A stretch of 64,000 bases of DNA, from assembly GCF_003026395.1 (NCBI RefSeq), contig NZ_PYOO01000012.1:1-64000 (forward strand), in the 5' to 3' direction. Position numbers and translations under genes: made by a program. The stretch is from Photobacterium iliopiscarium. GTDB taxonomy: Bacteria > Pseudomonadota > Gammaproteobacteria > Enterobacterales > Vibrionaceae. The notes beneath the pieces were generated by a model. It ran no database searches and was not told the DNA's origin. It was given only the letters and a program-made list of their open reading frames with translations. Of this stretch, positions 9,227 through 21,084 are shown one piece after another (the first letter of the stretch is position 1; every line of letters begins with the position of its first letter).

Positions 9227-11014
9227 TTAGCGTTGTAATGGCGCTGTTGCTTGAGTTAACCATGCTAAATCATCACCGCTTAACGCTGGGCTAATAACCT
9301 CAAACACGGTGTGGTGGTAATGGTTAAGCCACGCGAGTTCGATATCTGTTAATAAGCTTAAATCAATTAAACGCTTATCAATCGGTGCGCGAGTTAGCGA
9401 TTCAAACCCCATTACCGACATATCGCCTTGGGTTGCCACTTCTACTACTGCTTCAAGGTTTTCAATACGAATACCAAATGCATCAGCGCGGTAGTATCCA
9501 GGTTCATTCGACAGCACCATCCCCGGTAGTAATGCAACAGGATTGTAGGCTTTAGCTATCCGTTGTGGTCCTTCATGAACACTTAGAAAGTGACCAACGC
9601 CGTGACCTGTACCATGATCATAATCAAATCCATATGCCCATAAATGTTGACGGGCTAGCGCATCAAGTTGGCTACCTGTGGTGCCTTTTGGAAAGCGCGC
9701 TGATGCTAATGCAATATGACCTTTTAAAACTAAAGTAAAGGCTTGCTTCACCTCTTCACCCGGCTGACCAATGGCAATAGTACGAGTAATATCGGTAGTA
9801 CCGTCTGGATATTGACCACCTGAATCGACTAAGTACACGGTATCCATTTGCAGTTTACTTGGCTGTGGTTGGTTAAGGTGATTGTAGTGGCACATTGCCG
9901 CATTGCCTGCTGCCGCTGAAATGGTATCAAAGCTCACATCACTGCAACTTGGATCTAACTGACGGAATTGCCACAGTTGATCTGATAATTGGGCTTCATC
10001 CAGTAAATGACCTGCCGCAACTTGCGCATCAATCCAGGCTAAGAATTTACTGATTGCGACGCCATCGCGAATATGACACGCTTTCATACCCGCCATCTCG
10101 GTGGCATTTTTAGTCGATTTTGGCAGTAAGGTTGGGTTTGCTGCTTCAATTAATAGGGCTCCTGCCTCTGTTAATTGTTGCGCTGCCCATGCGTTACTAT
10201 TTGTTGAATCAAACAGTACTCGTTTACCTGCAAGAGCGGCTAGCCCAGTTGCTAGTTGCTCCGGTTTACAGATAGTCACGCCATCACCGACATGGGCGGC
10301 AAAGCCTGCTGGTAAGCGGTGATGGTCGATATAAAAATCAACTGAAGCATCGCTGTGAATAATTGCCGCTGATAATAATACTGGCAGACAATGAACATCA
10401 TCACCACGAATATTGAGTAACCATGCGATGCTATCGAGTTGACTTAAAAAGGCAGCACTGGCTTTTTGTGTAGTTAGTAAGGCAGCAATTTGTTGGCGTT
10501 TATCTGTACTTGCTTGACCAGAAAATTCGAGTCCCATTAATTGAGCGTCAGACAATACAGGCGCTGGGCGATCTAACCACAGTTGATCAATGGGGTTTTC
10601 ATCAATACACACTAAGGCTAATTCACCATCAATAGTGGTGGTGGCATTTTTAAGCCATGCTGCACTATGAAGGCGAGCATCAATCGCCACTTTACTGCCA
10701 GCGGCTAAATTCTCTAATGCCCATTGTACTGGTGGTTGCTCAATAAGATGGCAGTATTGAAATACTTCCGCTGGTACTTGTTTACGTACTTGCACTACAT
10801 ATCGACCATCAACAAAAACAGCAGCATCATCACGGGTGATAATGGCAGCGCCTGCTGAGCCAGTAAATCCGGTTAGCCAGTGTAGACGTTCATTATGATC
10901 TGGAATGTATTCGCCTAAAAACTCATCTTCGTGAGGGATCAATAATGCATCTAACTGATTTTCAGTGAGCCAGTGGCGGATTTGTTCAACACGTTGCGAA
11001 ATTGCTGCTTGCAT
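9227..11014 (-). CDS. aminopeptidase P family protein (M24B), long form
   Basis: A 595-residue cytosolic metallopeptidase expected to remove an N-terminal residue in front of proline. Two creatinase-like N-terminal domains come first (about 1-300), then the pita-bread catalytic domain. Metal ligands are visible: Asp in YLVDSGGQYPDGTTDITRT (two Asp), His in HGTGHGVGHFLSVHEGP, Glu in LSNEPGYY and Glu in FGIRIENLE. The length matches the three-domain eukaryotic-type APP1 enzymes rather than the 440-residue E. coli PepP, so I leave out a symbol. It is a single gene convergent with thiH; the ATG follows AGGAC. Confidence 0.93.
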   Translation of the reverse strand: MQAAISQRVEQIRHWLTENQLDALLIPHEDEFLGEYIPDHNERLHWLTGFTGSAGAAIITRDDAAVFVDGRYVVQVRKQVPAEVFQYCHLIEQPPVQWALENLAAGSKVAIDARLHSAAWLKNATTTIDGELALVCIDENPIDQLWLDRPAPVLSDAQLMGLEFSGQASTDKRQQIAALLTTQKASAAFLSQLDSIAWLLNIRGDDVHCLPVLLSAAIIHSDASVDFYIDHHRLPAGFAAHVGDGVTICKPEQLATGLAALAGKRVLFDSTNSNAWAAQQLTEAGALLIEAANPTLLPKSTKNATEMAGMKACHIRDGVAISKFLAWIDAQVAAGHLLDEAQLSDQLWQFRQLDPSCSDVSFDTISAAAGNAAMCHYNHLNQPQPSKLQMDTVYLVDSGGQYPDGTTDITRTIAIGQPGEEVKQAFTLVLKGHIALASARFPKGTTGSQLDALARQHLWAYGFDYDHGTGHGVGHFLSVHEGPQRIAKAYNPVALLPGMVLSNEPGYYRADAFGIRIENLEAVVEVATQGDMSVMGFESLTRAPIDKRLIDLSLLTDIELAWLNHYHHTVFEVISPALSGDDLAWLTQATAPLQR

Positions 11015-11331
11015 GTTTTCGTCCTTTAGTTAAAGCGTCATCTTAACGATGGCATACACGGTGAACTTGAATAACGGAAGCGAATAACTCGCTGAGTTAT
11101 TAAGTTAATGTAGTTACGTTAGCGTGTTTGGCGATTGGCTTCAATTAACGAATCAGTAATTGATTAGCATTTATTATATTTTAAGCGCGATCGTGTTATC
11201 AGGGATGAGTTGGTGGTGAATGGCAGGGGGTGTTGATATTCCCAAAAGGAAAAGCGCTATTGAATATATACCATTTCTATTCATATCTCTAAAACCGTAA
11301 ACTTGGCGCGATCATCTTTTAGGAACGTCAT
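11015..11331. other. divergent promoter region, no gene
   Basis: 317 bases between the divergent aminopeptidase and Bcr-type exporter genes. They contain AT-rich stretches and no open frame with a ribosome site. I see no clear operator. Confidence 0.5.
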
Positions 11332-12540
11332 ATGACTTCGTCAACAACATCTTCAACGGATACCAAACTGATCATTTTAATGGTGGTTTTGGTGTTATTT
11401 AGCCCATTGGCTATTGATATTTATTTGCCTGCTTTCCCTGCTATTGCTGATAGTTTTGGGGTTAGTGCGGTACGCGTACAAGATACCGTTACATGGTTTA
11501 TGTTTAGCTTAGGATTAGGGCAATTATTGGCAGGTCCATTAGCGGATCGCTTTGGACGTCGCCCGATTGCATTAGCTGGTATTGTTATTTATGGCTTTAG
11601 TGCCTTAATGGCGTATTTAGCCACCAATTTAGACATGTTATTAACGGCGCGTTTATTACAAGGTTTTGGTGCTTGTGCAACGTCTGTGGCGGCATTCTCT
11701 GGCGTGCGTGATAGTTTTGGCGCAGAAAAGAGTGGTCGAATGATCAGTTATTTAAATGGTGCAATCTGTTTTATTCCCGCTTTAGCACCATTATTAGGTA
11801 CTTGGTTAACCCATGAGTTTGGCTGGCGTTCGAACTTTAGTTTTATGGCGGGCTTTGCATTAGTGGCAGGGCTATTCATTATGACGATGTTTAAAGAAAC
11901 CCGTCCAGCGAACACCCATGTTAGTGGTTCTGCGTTAAGTTTAAGTCGTTATTGGTCGGTATTACGTGAACCGACGTTTTTATATCATGCCAGTTTATGC
12001 ATGTTATCAATGGCGGTAATTTTAGCGTATGTCACTTCGGCTCCGGTGTGGTTAATGAGCCATCTTGGGGCAGATATGAACCAATTTACGTTATGGTTTG
12101 GCATTAATGCGGCGTTAAATATTCTTGCTTGCATGGTCGCGCCGAAATTTATGGATCGTTTTGGTACTCGCGGAACATTACAAGCTGGACTGATTACTTT
12201 AACTGTCGCTGGTGGTTTAATGTTGGCGTTGAGTTCGATTAATCAAGCATGGGCATTTATGGTGCCTATTTTTATCTGCTCCTTTGGGTTTGCGTTTGTT
12301 TTGGGCGCTTCAGCAGGTAAAGCATTGGCACCGTTTGGTGATCGTGCGGGTACTGCGGCAGCATTATTAGGTTTATTTCAGATGAGTGGGGCAGGGGTGA
12401 TGGTGAGTTTGACTCAACGTCTTGATCTGGCAACACCAATATTGATGACATTACAGATGTGGTTATTGATTCCTGGGCTCTTTATTTTGTGGTCAAAATG
12501 GGGAAAAAGTTGGTATCAGACACCTGTGACTAACGAATAA
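11332..12540 (+). CDS. Bcr/CflA family drug efflux transporter (MFS)
   Basis: A 402-residue inner-membrane protein with about 12 hydrophobic segments, an MFS proton antiporter of the drug:H+ DHA1 Bcr/CflA type. The family start IDIYLPAFPAIADSFGVS and the loop 2-3 signature GPLADRFGRRPIALAG are present. Relatives export bicyclomycin, chloramphenicol or sulfonamides, and the real substrate cannot be read from sequence. The ATG follows AGGAACG. It stands alone and is closed by a terminator. Whether it is Bcr itself is open, so no symbol is given. Confidence 0.9.
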   Translation: MTSSTTSSTDTKLIILMVVLVLFSPLAIDIYLPAFPAIADSFGVSAVRVQDTVTWFMFSLGLGQLLAGPLADRFGRRPIALAGIVIYGFSALMAYLATNLDMLLTARLLQGFGACATSVAAFSGVRDSFGAEKSGRMISYLNGAICFIPALAPLLGTWLTHEFGWRSNFSFMAGFALVAGLFIMTMFKETRPANTHVSGSALSLSRYWSVLREPTFLYHASLCMLSMAVILAYVTSAPVWLMSHLGADMNQFTLWFGINAALNILACMVAPKFMDRFGTRGTLQAGLITLTVAGGLMLALSSINQAWAFMVPIFICSFGFAFVLGASAGKALAPFGDRAGTAAALLGLFQMSGAGVMVSLTQRLDLATPILMTLQMWLLIPGLFILWSKWGKSWYQTPVTNE

Positions 12541-12574
12541 AGAGAGCACCTTTTAGATCTATCTTAATGTTATT

Positions 12575-12607
12575 GAGCCTGTCAGTATAAATTGACAGGC
12601 TTTATTT
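12575..12607 (+). terminator. terminator after the Bcr/CflA gene
   Basis: AGCCTGTCA and TGACAGGCT pair around an AT loop and are followed by TTATTTTTA, a somewhat broken T tract. Confidence 0.8.
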
Positions 12608-12768
12608 TTATATGGTGAATAATAATGGATGGTAACGGTGTAAGTCTGACTATCTATCACAATAAAATGACATTAAATGTTATCTGGATGTTTAACATAA
12701 AATAAGGGTCGTTAAGCATAAATAGCTTCTATCAACGAGTGATAGTGTGACTAATGAATATCACTGAA

Positions 12769-12784
12769 CTGGACATTTATCCAG
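12769..12784. promoter_or_regulatory. LexA-like operator upstream of rmuC
   Basis: CTGGACATTTATCCAG is a CTGG-N8-CCAG palindrome, extended to ACTGG/CCAGT, close to the LexA consensus CTGT-N8-ACAG (one change per half). It lies 55 bases before the rmuC start. The E. coli gene (yigN) has been listed among LexA targets, which supports the reading. Function is inferred. Confidence 0.45.
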
Positions 12785-12839
12785 TATCCACTTAGCCTTA
12801 TCATAGAAATGGATTCTGTGGTTTTTTAGAGTATTTGAT

Positions 12840-14372
12840 ATGACGGAATGGTTGAGTGGTAGCATGATTTCCCTATTGGCGGCAATGTCTGGCGCGACAG
12901 TGGCAAGTGTTATTACCACGCTATGGTTAAAAGGACGTTTTGAACAAACATTGCAATTACATCAGCAGCAAGCAGAGGCTGATACGCGGTTATTGCAATT
13001 ACGTGGGCAGCAATTACAACAGCAGTTAAACGAACGTAATCAAGAACTCGAACAGATGGATGATGAACGTGATCGCTTGACCCATGAAATTCGACAGCTG
13101 CATGGTAATTTATCGGCTGCGGTTGAAAAAATGCGCCATTTTGACGCCCTACAAAATGAAAAACAGTATTTATCCACACAATTAGATAACGCTCGTGTCA
13201 TTAATGCTCGTCTTGAAGCGGATTTACGTGAGCAAGATGCGCGTCATTTTGAAGAACAAAAATCAGCCGAAGAAAAAATTCAGCTACTAGAAAATGCGGA
13301 AGAACGATTACGGGTACAATTTGAAAGCCTTGCCAATAAATTATTTGAACACAAAACCCGTAGTGTTGATGAGCAGAATAAAATCAGCCTTCAAAGCTTA
13401 TTAATGCCATTGAAAGAGCAATTAGAAAGTTTCAAAAAACAAGTTAACGATAACTTCACTCAAGAATCCCGCGAACGTCATACTCTAGTGCATCAAATTA
13501 ATCATCTTAAACAGCTTAATGAACAGATGGCGCAGGAAGCGGTTAATCTGACTCAAGCACTTAAAGGGGATAACAAAGCACAAGGTAATTGGGGTGAAGT
13601 GGTATTAGCGCGGGTATTAACCGAATCGGGTTTGCGTGAAGGGCATGAATATCAAACTCAAGTTAGCCTTGAGAATGAAGATGGTAAACGCTATCAACCG
13701 GATGTCGTGGTGCATTTACCGCAGCAAAAAGATGTCGTAGTGGATGCCAAAATGTCATTGATTGCTTATGAACGTTTCTTTAATGCAGACACCGTGGCGG
13801 AGCGGGAACTGGCAATGAGTGAGCATATTGCTTCAATGCGAGCACACATGCGAGGTTTAAGTCGCAAAGATTATCATCAGCTGCATGGCGTCCAAAGTCT
13901 CGATTATGTGTTGATGTTTATTCCGGTTGAACCTGCTTTTCAAGCTGGGATTGCCGCAGATCCTAAATTGATTCGTGATGCGATGGATCTCAATATTATG
14001 CTAGTCAGTCCAACCACGTTGCTGGTGGCATTGCGAACCATTAATAATTTATGGCGTAACGAACATCAAAATCAAAACGCCAAAGAAATCGCTGATCGAG
14101 CGAGTAAGTTATACGACAAATTACGCTTGTTTGTAACGGATATGGAAGGATTAGGTTCGTCATTAGATAAAGCCAGTCAAAGTTATCATAGCGCCATGAA
14201 TAAATTAGTCAGTGGACGAGGGAATGTTATTCGCCAAGCGGAAAGCTTTAAATTATTAGGGGTGGAAGTGAAGCGTGATATTAGCCCGCAGTTAGTTGAG
14301 AAATCACAGTCACAACTACATGATACGAGAGGTTTTTCACATATAACATCAGTATCAGAGCATGATTTGTAG
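12840..14372 (+). CDS. rmuC: DNA recombination protein RmuC
   Basis: A 510-residue protein with an N-terminal membrane segment (about 8-28), then a long coiled coil rich in Gln, Glu and Leu (about 35-240) and the RmuC nuclease-like domain. The latter carries GNWGEVVLARVLTESGL, YQPDVVVHLP and VVDAKMSLIAYERF, with the Asp and the Asp-Ala-Lys of a PD-(D/E)XK-type fold. In E. coli its loss raises recombination at inverted repeats. It is set apart from ubiE by about 135 bases; the same order (rmuC, ubiE, ubiJ, ubiB, tatABC) is found in E. coli. Confidence 0.94.
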   Translation: MTEWLSGSMISLLAAMSGATVASVITTLWLKGRFEQTLQLHQQQAEADTRLLQLRGQQLQQQLNERNQELEQMDDERDRLTHEIRQLHGNLSAAVEKMRHFDALQNEKQYLSTQLDNARVINARLEADLREQDARHFEEQKSAEEKIQLLENAEERLRVQFESLANKLFEHKTRSVDEQNKISLQSLLMPLKEQLESFKKQVNDNFTQESRERHTLVHQINHLKQLNEQMAQEAVNLTQALKGDNKAQGNWGEVVLARVLTESGLREGHEYQTQVSLENEDGKRYQPDVVVHLPQQKDVVVDAKMSLIAYERFFNADTVAERELAMSEHIASMRAHMRGLSRKDYHQLHGVQSLDYVLMFIPVEPAFQAGIAADPKLIRDAMDLNIMLVSPTTLLVALRTINNLWRNEHQNQNAKEIADRASKLYDKLRLFVTDMEGLGSSLDKASQSYHSAMNKLVSGRGNVIRQAESFKLLGVEVKRDISPQLVEKSQSQLHDTRGFSHITSVSEHDL

Positions 14373-14507
14373 TGCTTAAGGAGTAAACCACTTTGAGCAA
14401 ACGACAACCATCAAGTACACTAAGCCAGTTGAATAAATGAATTTAATACTCGGCAGCTATTTTATTGTGATAATGGAATGAGCGCGAGGACACATAACGG
14501 ATTGAGC

Positions 14508-15263
14508 ATGACGGACACCACACAAGATACCACCCACTTTGGCTTTCGTACCGTGGCCAAAGAGGAAAAAGCAACGATGGTTGCTGAAGTATTCCATTCA
14601 GTAGCGGCAAAGTACGACATTATGAATGACTTAATGTCGATGGGTATTCATCGCGTTTGGAAGCGATTTACGATTGATTGCAGTGGTGTGCGCCGTGGTC
14701 AACGCGTGCTTGATTTAGGTGGTGGCACGGGTGATTTAACCGCTAAGTTTTCTCGAATGGTTGGTGACAGTGGTCAGGTTATTTTAGCTGACATTAATAA
14801 TTCAATGCTAAAAGTTGGCCGTAGTAAGCTACGTGATAGTGGCATTGTGGGTAACGTTGGTTACGTACAAGCGAACGCAGAAGAGCTACCTTTTCCTGAT
14901 AATTATTTTGATTGTATTACGATCAGCTTCTGCTTACGTAATGTTACTGATAAAGAACAAGCTTTACGTTCGATGTACCGCGTATTAAAACCCGGTGGCC
15001 GTTTATTAGTGTTGGAATTTTCTAAGCCAGTTCTTGAGCCTTTATCAAAAATATATGATGCTTATTCTTTTCATTTATTACCGAAAATCGGCGAAATTAT
15101 TGCACATGATAGCGAAAGTTATCGTTATTTGGCTGAATCTATTCGCATGCATCCTGACCAAGAAACGTTGAAAGGAATGATGGATGATGCTGGGTTTGAT
15201 CAGACAACGTATTACAATTTAACTGGCGGTATTGTTGCTTTGCACCGTGGTTATAAGTTCTGA
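14508..15263 (+). CDS. ubiE: ubiquinone/menaquinone C-methyltransferase UbiE
   Basis: A 251-residue SAM methyltransferase acting on the demethyl quinone precursors of both ubiquinone and menaquinone. The start at ATG 14508 gives exactly the E. coli length and places [14 protein letters not shown] correctly; an earlier in-frame start at 14478 would add an unconserved leader. Visible motifs are [16 protein letters not shown] (SAM binding), [18 protein letters not shown] and [15 protein letters not shown]. It heads the ubiE-ubiJ-ubiB group, separated from ubiJ by 7 bases. Confidence 0.97.
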   Translation: MTDTTQDTTHFGFRTVAKEEKATMVAEVFHSVAAKYDIMNDLMSMGIHRVWKRFTIDCSGVRRGQRVLDLGGGTGDLTAKFSRMVGDSGQVILADINNSMLKVGRSKLRDSGIVGNVGYVQANAEELPFPDNYFDCITISFCLRNVTDKEQALRSMYRVLKPGGRLLVLEFSKPVLEPLSKIYDAYSFHLLPKIGEIIAHDSESYRYLAESIRMHPDQETLKGMMDDAGFDQTTYYNLTGGIVALHRGYKF

Positions 15264-15270
15264 GGCCCCT

Positions 15271-15873
15271 ATGCCAATAGATGCATTTGTTACTGGCGCG
15301 GTAGAAACGGCGCTTAATCAATTAGTAAAAGACGATGTGGATAGTCAACGTCGTTTATCACGCTTACGCGGTAAAGTGATCAGCGTGACTCTGAATGAAT
15401 TTGGTAAAACGCTATATTTTATCTTTAGTCAGCAAATCGATGTGTTAGCGGCTTATGAGGGCGAGGTTGATTGTCAATTGGCCCTCAATTTAACGGCGCT
15501 CCCTGAATTACGCCAACAAGCTAATGTGACCCAGCTAATTAAAGCCGATAAGTTATCCCTTGAAGGTGATCTACAATTAGCGCAACATTTTTCAAGTCTG
15601 TTAAGTGGTTTACAACCGGATATTGAAGAAAAATTGTCGCACTATAGTGGTGATGTTATTGCCCATACTGTGGTGAGTGGGGTGAAATCGAGTAGTCGGT
15701 TTATTCAACAGCGGTTGCGTAAGCGCCAGCGGAATTTAGCTCAGACGTTAACGGAAGAGTGGAAATTATTACCTCAACCATTAGAAATAGCCTATTTTTC
15801 TGATCAAGTTGATGACTTGAAATCAGATGTTGCCTGTTTTGAGGCCCGATTAAATCAGCTACTTGAGCGATAA
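15271..15873 (+). CDS. ubiJ: ubiquinone biosynthesis accessory factor UbiJ (SCP2 domain)
   Basis: A 200-residue protein with an N-terminal sterol-carrier-like (SCP2) domain and a helical, basic C-terminus. In E. coli UbiJ, with UbiK, holds the hydrophobic ubiquinone intermediates for the Ubi metabolon. The ATG at 15271 lies 7 bases after ubiE; an upstream start inside ubiE is formally possible. The C-terminal helix [20 protein letters not shown] is typical. ubiB starts 5 bases downstream, so the three are translated together. Confidence 0.92.
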   Translation: MPIDAFVTGAVETALNQLVKDDVDSQRRLSRLRGKVISVTLNEFGKTLYFIFSQQIDVLAAYEGEVDCQLALNLTALPELRQQANVTQLIKADKLSLEGDLQLAQHFSSLLSGLQPDIEEKLSHYSGDVIAHTVVSGVKSSSRFIQQRLRKRQRNLAQTLTEEWKLLPQPLEIAYFSDQVDDLKSDVACFEARLNQLLER

Positions 15874-15878
15874 TAGCC

Positions 15879-17516
15879 ATGATGACTATTCGTGAATTTA
15901 AACGTCTTTACCGTATTATTGAAGTGCAATTGCGTTATGGTTTGGATGATTTTATTCCACAAGACCCACGTTCAGAATTGCCAAAAAAATTACGTAAATC
16001 GTTATTTTGGATTAAAAACCAGTATCCAGATAAACCTTTGGGTGAGCGGTTACGGTTAGCGTTACAAGAATTAGGTCCGGTGTGGATCAAGTTTGGTCAA
16101 ATGATGTCGACTCGGCGTGATTTGTTTCCGCCGCATATCGCTGATCAATTAGCGTTATTGCAAGATCAGGTGGCCCCGTTTGATGGTCAATTAGCAAAGC
16201 GTACCATTGAAGCATCATTAGGTGGTCCGGTAGAGCAATGGTTTGATGATTTTGATGAAGTCGCGTTAGCATCAGCCTCGATTGCACAAGTCCATACTGC
16301 CACCATGAAAGAAAATGGTCGCGAAATTGTATTTAAAGTCATTCGCCCTGATATTCGTCCGATTATTGAAGCGGATATTAAGCTGATGTACAGGATGGCC
16401 GAGATAGTTTCTCGACTGCAACCAGAAGCGCGTCGATTACGTCCGGTTGAAGTGGTAAGGGAATATGAAAAAACCTTACTTGATGAACTTGATTTAATGC
16501 GTGAAGCGGCAAATGGGATCCAACTGCGACGTAATTTTGAAGGCGATGATAGCCTGTACGTACCGGAAGTTTTTACTGATTATAGCAGTGTTAATTTGCT
16601 GGTGATGGAACGTATCTACGGGATTCAGGTTTCTAACCTTGAAGCATTAAAAGCCAATGGCACTGATCTGAAATTATTATCAGAAAATGCGGTAAATATA
16701 TTTTTTACTCAGGTATTCCGTGATAGTTTCTTTCACGCAGACATGCACCCAGGGAATATTTTTGTTTCCTATGAGCATCCACATGATCCACAATGGATAG
16801 CCTTAGATTGTGGTATCGTCGGTACGCTTAATCGCGAAGATAAACGTTATTTGGCTGAAAACTTACTGGCTTTCTTTAATCGAGATTACCGTAAAGTTGC
16901 CCAATTGCATGTTGATTCAGGTTGGGTACCCGCTGATACCAATATTGATGCGTTTGAAGTTGCTATTCGTGCAGTATGCGAACCGATATTTGAAAAGCCG
17001 TTGTGTGAAATATCATTTGGGCATGTGTTGTTGAATTTGTTCAATACTGCACGTCGATTTAATATGGAAGTACAGCCGCAATTAGTGTTATTACAAAAGA
17101 CGTTGCTTTATGTTGAAGGTCTTGGACGGCAACTGTATCCACAACTTGATCTATGGGCAACAGCAAAACCGTTTTTAGAAGATTGGATGTCACGTCAAGT
17201 TGGCCCACAAGCCATTATTGATGCAGTAAAGAAAAAAGCGCCATTTTGGGCCGAAAAGTTACCGGAATTACCGGAATTACTTTACGACAGTTTGCGCCAA
17301 GGCAAGGTTATGAATCAACGACTCGATACACTCTATGATAATTTCATGGATAGTCGGCGTAACCAAGGTAAGGCAAGATTTTATTTTGGTATTGGTGCCA
17401 CCATGATGGTGTGTGCTGCCATACTTTTCGGTGATCATGTTACCACCTATCCTGCTATCGCAGCTGGAGCAGGATCGGTATTTTGGTTGCTGGGATGGCG
17501 AGCCTGTCGACAATAG
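15879..17516 (+). CDS. ubiB: ubiquinone biosynthesis protein kinase-like UbiB
   Basis: A 545-residue member of the ADCK/ABC1 atypical kinase family, needed for ubiquinone synthesis and for lipid-side access of its precursors. The KxGQ motif is present as [13 protein letters not shown], the Ala-rich loop as [12 protein letters not shown], and the kinase-like metal residues in [12 protein letters not shown] and [11 protein letters not shown]. Two hydrophobic segments at the C-terminus (about 500-540) anchor it in the inner membrane. It almost touches ubiJ. The translation could begin at either of two adjacent ATG codons (15879 or 15882). Confidence 0.97.
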   Translation: MMTIREFKRLYRIIEVQLRYGLDDFIPQDPRSELPKKLRKSLFWIKNQYPDKPLGERLRLALQELGPVWIKFGQMMSTRRDLFPPHIADQLALLQDQVAPFDGQLAKRTIEASLGGPVEQWFDDFDEVALASASIAQVHTATMKENGREIVFKVIRPDIRPIIEADIKLMYRMAEIVSRLQPEARRLRPVEVVREYEKTLLDELDLMREAANGIQLRRNFEGDDSLYVPEVFTDYSSVNLLVMERIYGIQVSNLEALKANGTDLKLLSENAVNIFFTQVFRDSFFHADMHPGNIFVSYEHPHDPQWIALDCGIVGTLNREDKRYLAENLLAFFNRDYRKVAQLHVDSGWVPADTNIDAFEVAIRAVCEPIFEKPLCEISFGHVLLNLFNTARRFNMEVQPQLVLLQKTLLYVEGLGRQLYPQLDLWATAKPFLEDWMSRQVGPQAIIDAVKKKAPFWAEKLPELPELLYDSLRQGKVMNQRLDTLYDNFMDSRRNQGKARFYFGIGATMMVCAAILFGDHVTTYPAIAAGAGSVFWLLGWRACRQ

Positions 17517-17599
17517 TCGCCGTAGGTTTCGCCTATACTTATAGTTGCGTGTCACAACGCACTCCATTATTAACCACATAAAGCTGAGGTAGAATAAGC

Positions 17600-17860
17600 A
17601 TGGGTGGTATCAGTATCTGGCAATTGTTAATTATTGCACTGATCATTGTTCTGTTGTTCGGAACTAAGAAGTTACGTACATTAGGTGGCGACTTAGGTTC
17701 TGCTGTTAAAGGTTTCAAAAAAGCGATTGGTGATGAAGATTCAGCACCTGCTGCTAAAAAAGAAACAACAGATGCAGATTTTGAACAAAAGAATATTACG
17801 GATGAACAGCAAGCAGCTGATCAGACTAAAACGAGTCAAAAAGACAAAGAGCAGGTTTAA
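17600..17860 (+). CDS. tatA: Sec-independent translocase subunit TatA
   Basis: An 86-residue protein with the TatA layout: one N-terminal membrane helix ([17 protein letters not shown]), the hinge [19 protein letters not shown] and an acidic, soluble tail. Many copies assemble to let folded proteins through the inner membrane. tatB starts 4 bases after its stop. The FGxxKLxxxG motif makes the assignment firm; TatE paralogues are shorter. Confidence 0.96.
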   Translation: MGGISIWQLLIIALIIVLLFGTKKLRTLGGDLGSAVKGFKKAIGDEDSAPAAKKETTDADFEQKNITDEQQAADQTKTSQKDKEQV

Positions 17861-17863
17861 GAC

Positions 17864-18202
17864 GTGTTTGATATCGGGTTCTGGGAGTTAGTGCTGATCT
17901 CCGTGGTGGGATTGGTAGTACTGGGGCCGGAACGCCTACCCGTTGCGATACGTACCGTATCGCAGTGGATAGGTGCAGCCCGTAATATGGCAAACTCAGT
18001 CAAAGATGAATTGACCCAGGAACTGAAAATTCAGGAACTGCAAGCCAATTTAAAAAAAGCTGAGCAAATGGGAATGAAGGACATAGCGCCTGAATTGCAA
18101 GAGTCGGTTGATGAACTTAAAAAAGTCGCTTCTGATGTGCAACGTCCCTATGCTGATAAAAGCGAGCAACCCTCAGCAACGACTTCTAATAAGCAGGAAT
18201 AA
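17864..18202 (+). CDS. tatB: Tat translocase subunit TatB
   Basis: A 112-residue protein starting with GTG and the family sequence [20 protein letters not shown], followed by [10 protein letters not shown] and a long amphipathic helix. TatB with TatC recognises twin-arginine signal peptides. The Glu in the membrane helix (FWELVL) and the Gly-Pro hinge separate it from TatA. It is the second gene of tatABC; tatC begins 11 bases later. Confidence 0.96.
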   Translation: MFDIGFWELVLISVVGLVVLGPERLPVAIRTVSQWIGAARNMANSVKDELTQELKIQELQANLKKAEQMGMKDIAPELQESVDELKKVASDVQRPYADKSEQPSATTSNKQE

Positions 18203-18213
18203 ATTACATCACT

Positions 18214-18999
18214 ATGTCGACTGTCGAAGATTCGCAGCCGTTATTCAGCCATTTACTTGAGCTGCGTACACGGATTCTGCGCTCTCTCATCAGCGTGCTG
18301 GTGGTTTTTGTCTGTATAGTTTGGTTTTCGAAAGACATTTACGCGTTTGTAGCAGCACCTTTGGTTGAGCGTATGCCAATCGGTGCCACTATGATTGCAA
18401 CTGATGTTGCGTCACCGTTCTTTACACCGATAAAACTCACTTTAGTTACCGCTGTGTTTATTGCTGTACCAATGATTTTGTATCAACTGTGGGCGTTTGT
18501 AGCGCCGGGTTTATACAAGCATGAACGTAAGCTTATTATGCCATTACTGGTTTCCAGCTCATTGCTGTTTTATGCCGGTGTTGCGTTTGCTTATTTTGTT
18601 GTGTTTCCATTGGTGTTTAAATTCTTTACCAGCGTCGCTCCGCAAGGGGTTGAAGTTGCAACAGATATTTCTAGTTATCTCGATTTCGTATTGTCGTTAT
18701 TTATGGCGTTCGGTATTGCATTTGAGATCCCTGTAGCGATTATTCTGTTGTGTTGGACCGGTGCGACCGATCCTGAAACGTTACGCAGTAAACGCCCATA
18801 TATTATTGTGGCTGCGTTTGTGGTTGGTATGTTGTTAACACCGCCTGATATTTTATCTCAGACTCTGTTAGCGATTCCAATGTGCTTGCTCTTTGAAGTC
18901 GGTTTATTCTTCTCTCGTTTTTACATTCGTAAAGATGATGAAGACGAATATGGCGATGAAGATGAAGCGCAAGACGTAAAGAGCATCAGCAAAGAATAG
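18214..18999 (+). CDS. tatC: Tat translocase subunit TatC
   Basis: A 261-residue inner-membrane protein with six hydrophobic segments. Together with TatB it forms the receptor for twin-arginine signal peptides. Family landmarks are the N-terminal [16 protein letters not shown] with the Glu that contacts the signal peptide, the block [17 protein letters not shown], and FGIAFEIPV. The C-terminal tail is strongly acidic (Asp/Glu). A terminator follows and closes the tat group. Confidence 0.97.
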   Translation: MSTVEDSQPLFSHLLELRTRILRSLISVLVVFVCIVWFSKDIYAFVAAPLVERMPIGATMIATDVASPFFTPIKLTLVTAVFIAVPMILYQLWAFVAPGLYKHERKLIMPLLVSSSLLFYAGVAFAYFVVFPLVFKFFTSVAPQGVEVATDISSYLDFVLSLFMAFGIAFEIPVAIILLCWTGATDPETLRSKRPYIIVAAFVVGMLLTPPDILSQTLLAIPMCLLFEVGLFFSRFYIRKDDEDEYGDEDEAQDVKSISKE

Positions 19000-19020
19000 G
19001 GTTTATCCCCTGTGATGATG

Positions 19021-19051
19021 AAAAAAACCGACCTTAGTGTCGGTTTTTTTG
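19021..19051 (+). terminator. terminator after tatC
   Basis: AAAACCGAC, a TTAGT loop and GTCGGTTTTTTT make a stem with A and T tracts, about 20 bases after the tatC stop. Confidence 0.87.
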
Positions 19052-19142
19052 TGTCTGCATATTGGTGTAATTATCGCATAGTCAGTCAATGCTGAGCTCG
19101 ATATACTGCTGGGAATACGTGTTCATCAAGGGATGATAAAAA

Positions 19143-19922
19143 ATGATAGATATTGGCATTAATCTTACCAATAATCGCTTTGATAAAGATCGCGCTGATG
19201 TTATTGCTCGCGCTCAAGCCGTGGGTGTAAAAGGGCTAATCATTACTGGCACCAGTCTTGAAGAAAGTATTGCTGCACAGCAGTTGGCTCAGCAATGGCC
19301 TGACTATTGTTATAGCACCGCGGGTGTTCACCCTCATGATGCAATATCGGTAACAGATTTTGCTTTGCCACAAATTCGAGCTTTAGCGCAATTGCCACAA
19401 GTGGTTGCGATTGGTGAGTGTGGGTTGGATTTTAATCGGGATTTTTCACCACGTCCGCAACAAGAAGCGGTGTTTGAAGCCCAACTAGCGTTAGCCGCAG
19501 AGCTTAACTTGCCGGTGTTTATGCATTGCCGTGATGCGCATGAACGCTTTTTAGCTATTTTGAAACCATGGCGGAATAAATTACCCGCCGCGGTTGTGCA
19601 TTGCTTTACTGGCTCACTGCAAGAATTACATGATTGTTTGGCACTTGATTTACATATTGGTATTACTGGTTGGATTTGTGATGAGCGCCGTGGCACTGAG
19701 CTGCGACAAATCGTTAAAGAAATTCCTAGTCAGCGATTAATGATTGAAACCGATGGTCCTTATTTATTGCCACGAGATTATCGTCCTAAGCCCAAATCAA
19801 GCCGTAATGAGCCAGTGTATTTACCGCATATTGCTGCCGTTATTGCCGAGTGTCGTGGTGAGTCTGCGGTACAAGTTGTCAATAATTCTTACCAAGTGAG
19901 CCAAGCTTTTTTTGCAATTTAA
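19143..19922 (+). CDS. tatD: TatD family metal-dependent DNase
   Basis: A 259-residue TIM-barrel hydrolase. TatD is a 3'-5' exonuclease acting on damaged DNA or RNA and, despite its name and place, is not part of the translocase. Metal ligands are visible: the usual His-x-His is replaced by Asn in [12 protein letters not shown] as in E. coli TatD, then [34 protein letters not shown] and [12 protein letters not shown]. It lies after the tatABC terminator with its own ribosome site (GGGATGA). Confidence 0.93.
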   Translation: MIDIGINLTNNRFDKDRADVIARAQAVGVKGLIITGTSLEESIAAQQLAQQWPDYCYSTAGVHPHDAISVTDFALPQIRALAQLPQVVAIGECGLDFNRDFSPRPQQEAVFEAQLALAAELNLPVFMHCRDAHERFLAILKPWRNKLPAAVVHCFTGSLQELHDCLALDLHIGITGWICDERRGTELRQIVKEIPSQRLMIETDGPYLLPRDYRPKPKSSRNEPVYLPHIAAVIAECRGESAVQVVNNSYQVSQAFFAI

Positions 19923-19945
19923 TCCCACCTTTGTGGTGTGAGTGA

Positions 19946-21022
<1,077 letters not shown>

Positions 21023-21045
21023 GCTTTATTTTTAGAGTCAGTAAG

Positions 21046-21070
21046 AAGCGAGCTTTGGCTCGCTTTTTTT
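21046..21070 (+). terminator. terminator after hemB
   Basis: AAGCGAGC, a TTT loop and GGCTCGCTT followed by TTTTTT. The gene on the other side (asnC) converges, but there is no good T run for it on the minus strand. Confidence 0.88.
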
Positions 21071-21084
21071 GTGGCAAATTATCG

